A stretch of 64,000 nucleotides of DNA from Artocarpus heterophyllus. Lineage: Eukaryota > Streptophyta > Magnoliopsida > Rosales > Moraceae. Positions within the stretch are counted from its first letter, which is position 1; the number at the start of each line of letters is the position of its first letter. Shown here piece after piece: positions 47,406-56,699 of the stretch. Where the stretch lies: NCBI GenBank assembly GCA_025403435.1, contig CM046341.1, positions 4,272,531 to 4,336,530 of the forward strand, read 5' to 3'. Position numbers and translations under genes: made by a program. The notes below the pieces were generated by a model. It did not search any database, was not told where the DNA came from, and saw only the letters and a list, made by a program, of their open reading frames with translations.

Positions 47406-48438
47406 TGTTATTGGAAAACGTGTTGTTCCCATTGTTCTTTATCACGACACATGTCATGTATTCATCATTTTTTGTTTCCCTTCTTAATAAATGTTTTCTT
47501 CAAACCTTCACCAACAACTAAATGAAGCAAAAATTTCCATTTTATGTTCTATTCAACAATGACACCATCCAATATTAAGAAAGGGTTGGGATTGAAAATA
47601 TTGGTTTAAAAACTGTAGCATATAAAAGCGTTATGCTTTAACAACTTTTTACTTTTTACTATAACTGTTAATAAGTTTGTACTGTTTGTTAGTTGAAAAA
47701 TGGCTTCAATCACGATGCCAAACAACCATAAAAATACTTGTTTGTAAGACTCTTATGCCCAGTTTTCGGAGAGTTTTCCTCTAGGCATGGAAAATTAAAT
47801 TAATAGTCACTAAAAAGCCAAATAATTAAAACTCAGAAGATGCTATTCCGTGACATAATCCCATGTGTCCAATTAAGGAAATTTAATAAACCTGAAATGG
47901 ACTTTTTTTAAGTAATTGATTACCAGGCGTATTGAGAATTGATTAAAAGCTTCTTTGCAAGTTAACTCTGGTCTGAAAAGGGCTTCAATTGCAAAAAAAT
48001 TTTTTTAGCACCCTATCTATTCAAATGACTTTATTCCACTACTGACTAAAAGAAAGTAACATAATAAGCTAGGAAATTTATTAAGAAAAGTAAGGTAACA
48101 CAACAAGCACCTTTCTTCTCTATTCAAGAAATTCATCCTTTAAGAATGAAAACAACCAAACATACATTATGTGGTTGCAGACTTAGTCTACTCATAAATC
48201 CACACTCTAGCCTCCAATGTTAAAGGTCTAGAGTTTGAATCTCGTACTCCCAATTATATAATATATATATATATATATGTATATCACTATACTAATAGTT
48301 AGAGAAATAATTCCAATAACTATGTGAAAGTAACATTGTTTTACTGAGTTTATAATGCTGTAAATAGATAGTGATCCACATTTCAAGTGGTAGTTTCTTC
48401 TCTTCCACCATTGAAGTCCTGCCAAGGGAAATAGATTT
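47406..48438. other. Intergenic region, MITE and SINE-like remnants
   Basis: 47585-47730 has inverted ends (GGTTGGGATTGAAA / TTCAATCACGATGCCAAACAACC) around AACTGTAGCATATAAAAGC, a MITE of the shared word family. 48200-48250 has AGGTCTAGAGTTTGAATCTC, like a pol III B box, followed by a TA microsatellite at about 48258-48280. The remainder may include 3' UTR of the minus-strand gene ending at 48439. Confidence 0.5.
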
Positions 48439-50283
48439 TCATCGTGTGTTTATTTTCCATACACCTCCTGAAGAACAAGTAGCACTCGTTAACTTCACCA
48501 GCTTCTGCACTGATTTTTGGTGTCGTTTAATCACAATCTGCTTGGTAGATGGCTTTCGTTCTTTTATGATATCTACCTTAACCATGTGGTGATCAGAGGT
48601 TCCCTTTGACGATACGACGGAGTACGATCCCGGGACGAACTTGTATGGCGATTCCGAAGATGACAAGACATAATCCACTCTTGTCCCATATTTGCAAGTC
48701 CCCTGCACATCTTGTGTCCACAAAAAAAGTTGATAGTTTAGTTTCAACATGTGAAATGTAAAAAACTTGTTACAAAACACTTGGAAAGAGGTTGATAATT
48801 AGGACAAAATGTTGTACTTTGGCCTTTGGCTATGATGACCACTGGCTCACATTCCCCTGCATAGTCTCTTGCATCTACATACCCTTTTCCTTTTAAAAAC
48901 TTCATCACTTCTACTTTTGGTGTAGGTTTTCCCATGTCCTCATAATACTGCCAAAATTCACACTTTCTAAGACAAAAGTAGAAAAGTTTTCCTCTAAAAG
49001 AATTCTATAGTAAGATAACGAAAAAGAAAAATTTACCAGCAAGACACAGTTTTAAACTATTAGATCAATACATGTACTACAAATTTATAGAACTTGAAAG
49101 GATTTGATGGTTTAAAATTGTTATTCCGGTTTTCTAATATACTACTACAAAATTCTCCTTTCTCCTATTTGTGACTTTGTTGGCAGATCTTACCTTGACT
49201 ATATCTGTCCACCTCTCTGAGGAGTAATCCAAGCCATTGAGGGAATTTAGACCTCCTGCCAAAATATGTGGAGGGTCATTTGCTTGAATCAAAGCTCCAA
49301 TCTGCTTCATCCTCCAACTCTCATCCAGATGGTCAAGTTGTGTGCAGTAGAAGTTCACTTCTCCCTCCCCCGGCACGTCAATCGTCGCCTTCAGAACGTT
49401 CCTTCATTAACAAGAAATAAATTTTTAGAATCAAGGATTTTCAGGCTCAAATGACTTATCTCAAGCCAAAAATAAAGCACCTGAAATCATCATCATTAGC
49501 AATCTTCTGAACCTTCCATCTTTTAATTGGCCATTTGGATAGTATGGCATTTCCGTACTCAGGAGCCCAGCTCTCAGCAAACACATATTTCATCCCCAAA
49601 GCACCTGCCAAATCCGAAAGAGGCTTCATTCCTTTCTCTTCCTCAGCCTTAACATCTTGCAGGGCTAATATATCTGCATCAACTTCTCTCAGAACTTCCA
49701 ATATGCTTCTACTGCTTTTAAGCCCATCATCGTACCAATTCCAACAGTGTGTCATGCTCGGAGGAAAGCAAAGAGGCGACCTCACCGGAACCGAGCTCCT
49801 ATACAACTTGTTTGACGAGCCTTGCTTTTCGGCTTGCATAAGAGTGAGCAGTTTGTTGTTTGCCAATGAAATCTCATTATCAGGGAGGTTAATAGAGACC
49901 TTCAAGTTTGATCTACTCAGATTCCTTTGCTTAGGGGCACACTCGGGACTCAATGGCGACTTGAGTATACTCTTAGGAAGGTCACTGCCGGAAGTCCTGA
50001 AGCTGCAATCATCATTTTCATGATTGTTAGAGGAAGTTGAAATGGCAGGCGCAAGGGAAAACATGGCAACGTTGAATGTGGCTACGCGGATTGGCCGTTT
50101 GGAGAAAGAGAGTTCAAAGTGATCATTTGCGACAATTTTAGGATTTTTGCTTCTTTTAGACTGTGCTTCTGAGTTCCACTTCCCAAGCCTCCTGATCACA
50201 ACTTTTGGCCTCCGCCGCCCCCATATTAGCCGCCGTATCCTCGAGCAGAGAAGCTTGAACTTTCTTCTGACTAGGCTTAACAT
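48439..50283 (-). CDS. Endonuclease/exonuclease/phosphatase-fold protein (DNase I-like)
   Basis: Four exons on the minus strand: 50283-49481, 49401-49194, 48947-48818, 48710-48439, all with GT/AG borders that keep one frame of 470 residues. The protein starts MLSLVRRKFKLLCSRIRRLI, a basic hydrophobic N-terminus. DNase I-fold motifs follow: RVATFNVAMFS (exon 1), DILALQDVKAEEE, EYGNAILSKWPI, LAGGLNSLNG (exon 2), GTRVDYVLSS and GTSDHHMVKVDI (exon 4). The classic metal ligand glutamate (QE) is Asp here and the classic GDxN aspartate is Gly, so catalysis by the standard mechanism is doubtful; the terminal SDH is kept. Plant paralogs of this type lack a firm biochemical role. A Ser-rich insert of about 100 residues lies between the first two motifs. 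It appears intact; it could be a structural or phosphoesterase-like protein. Confidence 0.9.
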
Positions 50284-51602
50284 TGGATGGGATTTCCTAT
50301 TGCAAAAAATTTTATTGACTGAATGTGAAGATGAGTTTGATCTTAGCTTTTAACAAAGTGTTGGAAAGCATGTGAGGATTAAATGGTGGGAGACAGTGAA
50401 AGCTATGTAAAATGGAGAAGTTTGCTAGTGATCATAGACGAAAATGGTGGAGAAAAGAATGTTATTGGAGAAAGGAAAACTGTTGTTATGGAGACAAAGG
50501 AGGAGCCTAACTGCTCTGGACTGAAGTAGGTGGAAAGAGTAGAAAATTGAAACAAAATGTTTTTTTTTTTTTTTTTGGCTTGTTTTCCAACACACCAAAA
50601 CCACACCTACTGCTGAAACTGATGGGAAGAAAATAATAACATTACTGTTGTGTGTCTCAAACATCATGATTGTGAAGTCCTCATAAAATACCTTTGCAAA
50701 CAAGTACAGCTGCAATTGTAGCTTTTCAATGTTAGCTGTAACAGAAGCCACTAAAATTTCCATGAAAACTTTGTTGACTTTGATCTTTTTCTTCCAAGTT
50801 GGCAAAGAACTATGGTTAAAATACGATGGTTTTCTATTATATTTATATAGTGTTAGACATAATAGTTAAAACTATTGGTTAAAACTGTAAATACTATAGC
50901 ATATAAAAGCTTGACACTATAGTAAATTTTTTTTTTATTGTAATATATAAAAATTTTATAATATTTTTAATTGTAAAGTTGGTTAAAATCAATTCTGGCA
51001 AGCATTTTGGATGACTAAATCACATAATTTTGAAGTCGTGTACCGTGTATGCTTTACACTTTAAAGCTCAAGTCTATTAATTAGAGAAAAAAGAAAAAGG
51101 AACTAAAGAGCTTAAAAATACTTAATTTTGGTTGTCCCAAGGAGCTAAAGGACATGTGAAGGTTGACTTTAGAGCTAATTGCCTTGGATGCGAGTGGAGG
51201 TTGGGCTCCTTTTCAGTTCCTTTTTCTCAATATTTTATTAATTTTTAATGTCTTCTTGCTTTTCAAGTCTTTCGTTGTGTTGCAATGTTCGTCAAAAGGG
51301 GTTGGTCTTGGTAGAGAGATTGTCAATCTAACACCTACATGTTAAAAGAAGCGAAAGTAGACATCCTCTAATCATCAATAACTTCATTCATTATCAGCAG
51401 CAGATTGATATACAGATTGATTCTTACTGAAATACTAATGAAAACAAACAAAGAATATTTCATTTCATCAATCTGCTAACTTGCATTGCACGCAATAGTA
51501 TCACTTTCTATGTTCCTACTTCCTAAACTTCCTCTTTGGGTTAACTAATAAGCTGACAGCTAGGAACGATAGAGTTGCTCAATGATTTAGATGCCAAAAT
51601 AT
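50284..51602. other. Region between two minus-strand genes
   Basis: The first ~300 bases are the promoter/leader side of the 50283 gene. 50850-51015 is AT-rich MITE-like sequence with CTATAGCATATAAAAGCT, the shared core word. Short frames here (for example 51163-51345) are not supported. Confidence 0.5.
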
Positions 51603-53434
51603 TCACATCTGTACATCATCGAACAACGTATCCAGAAGATTAGAAGATGATTTGCCATTCTCATTCTCATCGAAGAAACCATGAAACCGTCGCATTCTCT
51701 TCTTAATCTTCGCTCTTGAAAAATAGCATCAGCTGTCTCCATGCAGTAATTTCGTTTCCCTTGTTTTTCAGGCTTCTCAGCCACTACAAACTTGTTCTCT
51801 TCGCGGGTTCTCTCGGGGAAACCTGCCCAAACAGAAGAAGACCATGCATGAGACATTGTCAAATTTCAGGAAGAAACTACCATAGAGATCATCTTTATCT
51901 TGTTTACTACAACCCAAGTTGATAAAAACAAAAATTTTGTCTTGTTCCTCTGACTAGAAAATTGGAATATAGTGCACGAAGTTTAGAACTGCATACAAAA
52001 TATGCTCTCTCTTTATGCAGGAGGCCGTCAAGTCACAAAATAAGAAGCCACAGGTTTATATTGGCTTTTGTAACAAAGCGATTACAAAGAAATATACAAG
52101 GACATAAACGAAAGAAAACATGGTAAGTATGTTCTTTTAGGTAAGTATTCAGGTGAGTTTCGACAATATCTTACCTCCAAAATGATGAAAAACAATAGAG
52201 GCAGCCACAGTAACATTCAATGAATCGGTCCCACACCCATATTGTGGGATATACACGAAGAAGTCGCATATCTCACATTCTTTAGCGGAAAGGCCTGTTC
52301 CCTGTGAGGAAGTATAAAGTAATTACAAATCGTAACCCATTTTTAAACGATTTGTAACAAAATTTCGAACCAAAAAAGTGTCTTCTAATATTACAAAGTA
52401 AATTGTCTTTTTCAAAAAAAAATAAAAAAAAATATATATATATATATATTCAAAGCTACCATTAGAATAAGGTTTATTATGTGTAGCAGGCAGGAAAATC
52501 TTTACTTTTACTTTTCTAAGTAGACAATAAATCAAACTAAATTTCAGGGGCAACAAAAATAGTAAAGAAAAGAAAAATGGCATACCAGTGTGGGATACAC
52601 ATAACAAAGTCATATATCTCACATTCATTGGCAGAAAGGACTGTTTCTTATAAAGCAATATTGAGTTTATCACAAAATTTAGCTCATATTTACAAGATTT
52701 GAATAAAATTTCAAATAAAAACACATTTTCTCCTAAGAAGACCAAAGTAAAATGTCTCCAAAACCAATCAATCAGGCAAGCTTCCATTTCAAATTAGCTC
52801 AATGTGTTGCAATCTGCTTAATAGCCACTAAAATCACCTTAACTTTCATGGGCAACCAAAACAATCGAGTTCAAGCCCAAGACTTTTTACAGATTACATT
52901 AGCAAATCGTGAGATATGAAGAAATTTCAGCAAAAAATTCCACTTTTCTGAGATTGCTGAAATCAAAAACTTGATAGATTCCATGAAATCTCCTCCAAAG
53001 CTCGAATTTTTTTACTTTGACTACCAAATAAAAGTAGAAAATTGTTCAATCATAAATCCTAAATTGAAAAATTTACCTCATTTGCGAGAAGAAATGCGGT
53101 GCTCCTCTTGAAAGGATGCTCATTCACGGCCACAGCGCCGTCGGCGATCTCCACGCCGCATATATCACAATCTCTCTCCTGAAATCAAAATCACAAACTG
53201 TAAATCAAAACTGAATTCGATCTCTCTCTCTAAAAAAAGAGGAGACAGAAAGAGAGAGAGGAAGGAGAGAGACAGAGACCTTGAGGAAGTGGCGGGCGTC
53301 GAGGAGGGAATGGAAGTGGCGGAAGCGGAGGTGGGAGATGGAGATATGGCTGCCGAAGGAGTTAAAGTCGCCGGAGTCCCGACGTTGTGCCTCTTCGCTA
53401 TGTTGTACACCACCACGTAGCTCTCCACCGCCAT
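51603..53434 (-). pseudogene. SpoU/TrmH-type RNA 2'-O-methyltransferase relic
   Basis: Four exon remnants on the minus strand: 53434-53280 (MAVESYVVVYNIAKRHNVGT, then DFNSFGSH...LRFRHFHSLLDARHFLK in another frame), 53178-53077 (CDICGVEIADGAVAVNEHPF, LLANEG junction), 52301-52175 (GTGLSAKECEICDFFVYIPQ, SLNVTVAASIVFHHFG) and about 51822-51603 (GFPERTREENKFVVAEKP, then GFFDENENGKSSSNLLDTLF in a shifted frame). In the family a stretch of about 19 residues lies between HNVGT and DFNSFGS; here it is missing and the frame is lost. A second frameshift precedes the C-terminus. The exon 4 acceptor expected before TTTGGGCAG reads TG, not AG; a GCAG nine bases on could be used. The SAM-knot motif LGNEG reads LANEG. 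Possible exons keep GT/AG borders otherwise. Confidence 0.8.
52580..52765 (-). repeat. Degenerate duplicate of the SpoU exon 3 region
   Basis: 52588-52652 on the minus strand reads a decayed version of exon 3 (LSANECEIYDF, then IPH). The flanking intron sequence also matches that of 52300-52420 (AATTTC-A-AAA, TCTTCTAA/TCTCCTAA, AAAGTAAA-TGTCT). This is a local tandem duplication of about 180 bp in intron 2 of the relic. Confidence 0.7.
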
Positions 53435-54319
53435 TTCTTGTTTGTTTCGATGGTTGGAGAAACACAAGGGTTTTTCTGTTTTCAACTTCTCCGCCATTGC
53501 CAGTGGCCGCCGACCCTCGCAGTCCAAGGAAGCAAGCAAGCTCGAGTACAAAGTTCTGCTTTTCACGAAGGGAAACGACGTCGTTTTGTATGGGGTTGCT
53601 ATTTCGGTTTTCCTAAGGATGTGTCGTTCGGAACATAAAACTGTCGTCCCATCAACTCGTTTCGCTTTAGAGGCATACATTGTCGTTTAATGAGTTCCCC
53701 TTTACTCGAATGTGTTGTTCCAAAAGTTGTGTCGTTAGGAACAGAAATGGTCGTTGCTAATATTCGTTCTCGCTTGAAGCAATAAGTCATCCGTTTTCGG
53801 TCTTTTGGTCGTTCCCAAAGTTGTTTAGCTCATTGTCGTTTGGAAAAAAAAAAAAAGATTGTCTTTTCTTTTGTTGGTTCTGTGTATAAATCTTAACTTG
53901 TCGACAGTGAGACAATGAAACAGTTTGTAAATATAGAATCCATGGAATGTGAGTCAATTAAAATTTCTTTTTCATTTGGTATCTACACGTCTTATATTTC
54001 GCTGAATATAAGATATGTGGCGGAAAGTTTGAGTTCCACGCCTAGGTTAAAAAAAAAAATCTTATTTCTACGGCCTTCGGGCATAGTGCCTTGTGGCACG
54101 GCGCAGTGAATTAATTTTCTGGTAACTGACATCGTTTCTAGTAGTTGTTGTTTTATGTTGTTGTGGTTGTTTTTTTTTTTTTTTTGGCAACTTATAAAAA
54201 CGTTCCCTATAAACCATTTTATTTAAAATACTCTCCAATAAACCATATTAAAACAGCCTATTTATTAGAAATGTAAGATTTATTAAAAGATTAAGTTACT
54301 TTCTTCCCACACATTTATG
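53435..54319. other. Upstream of the SpoU relic, TGTCGTTT-rich
   Basis: 53435-53690 is open on the minus strand in frame with the relic start, so an N-terminal extension is possible. 53570-53850 repeats AACGACGTCGTTTT, TGTCGTTCGG, TGTCGTTT and GGTCGTT words, as at 46140-46625 and 56255-56475. No other gene is seen. Confidence 0.5.
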
Positions 54320-54885
54320 CAAGGTGTCAGATTATAATTTGTAAAGTTTTAACTTAAAACCTACTAAATTTCAACATATATATTTTATTTAAACAAATGA
54401 GCACCAAACCGCCTCTAGTTGCGATGTAGGTTCTAGGCTATAACTTACCAAGTTTCAACTTAAAACCTATTAAATTCCAACGTTTTTTTTAATCTATTAG
54501 ATTCTAACTCGAAACCCACCGTAACCCAAACTAGCTAAAACTGTCAGATTTTATCCTAAAACCTGCCAAGTTCTAACATATTTCTTTTGAAAAAAAAAAA
54601 ATACCAACCACATCCGATCGCCGACGCAAATACTGGATTGTAACCTGTTAAGTTCTAAAGTTGAAACTTATTAGATTCAAACATAATTTATTTGAAACAA
54701 AAAAGCATCAACTGTCTTCGGTCGTTAACACGGAGTGCCAAATTGTAACCTACTAGATTCTAAAATTAAGACCTATCAGATTCTAACATATTTTAAAACA
54801 AAAAAGCATTAATCGCCTCCCATCGCCGGCATTTTTTGTCTTAGAATCTATTAGATTCCACTGCACAACCCACCAGATTCCAAAG
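54320..54885. repeat. Degenerate ~100-bp tandem repeat block
   Basis: About five diverged units follow one another. Each carries words like CAGATTNTAACNTAAAACCT, CCAAGTTCTAAC and GAAACAAAAAAGCATCAA, and a CG-rich part TCCGATCGCCGACG. Unit borders are near 54320, 54427, 54629, 54730 and 54840. Divergence between units is high, so the array is old. I know no named family. Confidence 0.7.
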
Positions 54886-55062
54886 TAAAAAATAAAAATA
54901 AAAATAAACTATATCGCATCAGCACAACATGTTAAGATAAATCTCAGACAAAAACAAACAAATAACCATACGTGGATAATCAAATAGCTCAAAAGCAAAT
55001 TAAAATGTAACTGGATTTTTCAAATAACTGTGATCCTGTCCTTGGCATTTTTCCTAAAATAA

Positions 55063-55188
55063 CTATTGAATACTTGTTCTAAACCGATCTTCAAAGTCTT
55101 GATTGCAACGTTTGTCAAAATCTTGAAGCCAACATCTCACCGGAGAGACTGAGCAGCAAGAAGCATCATTAACCTTCACTTCTTTCAC
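55063..55188 (-). CDS. Possible terminal exon, unidentified Cys-rich protein
   Basis: On the minus strand an AG acceptor is followed by 42 in-frame codons ending in TAG. The peptide contains NDASCCSVSPVRCWLQDFDK and RCNQDFEDRF: balanced, non-repetitive composition unlike the surrounding AT-rich DNA. No upstream coding exon could be joined with confidence. It might belong to a small gene whose GC-rich leader is at 55780-56150, or be a chance frame. No family was recognised. Confidence 0.3.
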   Translation of the reverse strand: MKEVKVNDASCCSVSPVRCWLQDFDKRCNQDFEDRFRTSIQ

Positions 55189-56254
55189 CTCAGAATTAAC
55201 AGTCACACGATAATAGAACCGCAAAATTCAAATAATTAAATCACTAAATATGTGTAACAAAGGCACACCATTAAATGTAAGGAAAACTATGAGTGCTTAA
55301 AATTTGTTAACTAGATTGACAAAGAAAAAGGTGTTTGATCGGTGGAAATGTAAAGTACATATTCAATAACAATTAACTACATATGGCGAAATTAAGATCT
55401 AATGGAGAAACAAATTCACATAGAGAAACGAACGCCTAAAAAACAAGTAAAGGAAAAGCAGTAAGAAATTTATCCAACGGGGAAGATTTTGATGAAAGGG
55501 TCAAAAAAAAATCCTAATTGGATAAATGGCCTTTTTTTTTTGGAACCAAAAAACACGCTATTTTAAAAATCCCTCGTAAAACGGTGTCCATGACAGAAAA
55601 CAAAAAATTAAGAAAAAAACATCTAAAAGCGATAAGTGAAGACGCTGAAAAAGCCACAATATATAAAAGCAAAAAGGAAGAATAAAAATGACAAGAAAAT
55701 TAGAGACAACAAAAAAGTGAGCAAACTGCAGTATTATGTTTACCGCAAAAGGAACTTCTCAAAGCAGTCGATCTCGAGTATGGAGCAGAGGAAAGATCGT
55801 CTCGCCTGCAAAATGCACAAAAATGAATGGCGATCTACGAATGGTGTTGCGAGATCGAGCGGTGGAGATCTGAGATCGACGGAGGAGAGATCTCGCAATC
55901 TCGAACTCCGACAGTGGATCGGGAGAGAGAGAGAGGAGACGGAGCAGATCTACAGAAAGAAAAACACGAGCTGCTGCGGGCCAACTCCAGCGATCTCCAA
56001 ACTCTGCCAAGGATGGTGGCGCGAGCTGCGGCAGGGCGGAGATACAGGGGAGAGAAGGGGGCGGAGGGAAAGAGAGAAGCGAGAGAGGAGAGAGAAGGGG
56101 GCAGAGGAAAAGAGAGGGAAGAGAGTACAAAGTATGAAGAAAAGGGTGGTTTAAATAAATAATGTGTTTTAAGCGCATGCTGTATAATTTTCTCTGTTTT
56201 TTTTTTTTTTTTGAATGACTCTGCATTTATTAAAAGAGCAATCCTCGTTAACCA
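55189..56254. other. Intergenic with a GC-rich, CT-biased block
   Basis: 55190-55760 is AT-rich with no gene. 55780-56150 is GC-rich; read on the minus strand it is a CT-rich block (TCTCTC, CCTCC) preceded by TATTTATTTAAACC near 56150 and containing a possible TTTTGCAG acceptor near 55810. It looks like a promoter and untranslated first exon of a minus-strand transcript. It is open in several frames on both strands, which is expected of GA/CT-rich DNA and is not evidence of coding. Confidence 0.45.
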
Positions 56255-56475
56255 TGAAGAATACGTTGTCGTTTCCCTCAAAAAAAAATAAAAATTGCCG
56301 TTTACTAGTTGTCTTCGTTTGCCATCCATGTTATTCTAACACTCGAAGGAGACTTTGTCGTTTCATGGACTTCGTCGTCGTATCAGGTTGTCCCCTTAAA
56401 GTTCTGTGGTTTTCTACCAGATGTCGTTTTTAACAAATGTTGTCGCTTTCAAGTGATGTGCCATTTTTCGTCAAC
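56255..56475. other. TGTCGTTT-rich patch
   Basis: At least six words of the form TGTCGTTT, TTGTCGCTTT, TGCCGTTT or CGTCGTCGT lie in about 220 bp. It resembles the patches at 46140-46625 and 53570-53850, and sits just 3' of the PPDK relic. Confidence 0.5.
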
Positions 56476-56699
56476 TAACGTCGGATTGAGAAAAAACACA
56501 GAAAAGGAAAGTCCGTCTCAGAATCTTTGGAAAATCATCTCAAAGCAAGTATAATAATATAGAATCTTGTACGTATAATAATTTACAGATTGTAAGGAAA
56601 CAACAAAGTTGTTGCCAAACGCTATGTAAAAGTATATGGGTGTCTACACAAAGTGAGTTATTAGAACTCGAACATCTGTGATGGAAGTTTCAAAACTAC

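Noticed and set aside
53281..53616. Plus-strand frames over the SpoU exon 1
   Set aside because: They are antisense to a recognised exon; no domain is seen and the minus-strand reading matches a known family.
55636..56329. Long frames on both strands around 55636-56329
   Set aside because: GA/CT-rich DNA lacks stops by composition; the translations are Glu/Arg or Ser/Leu runs without family features.
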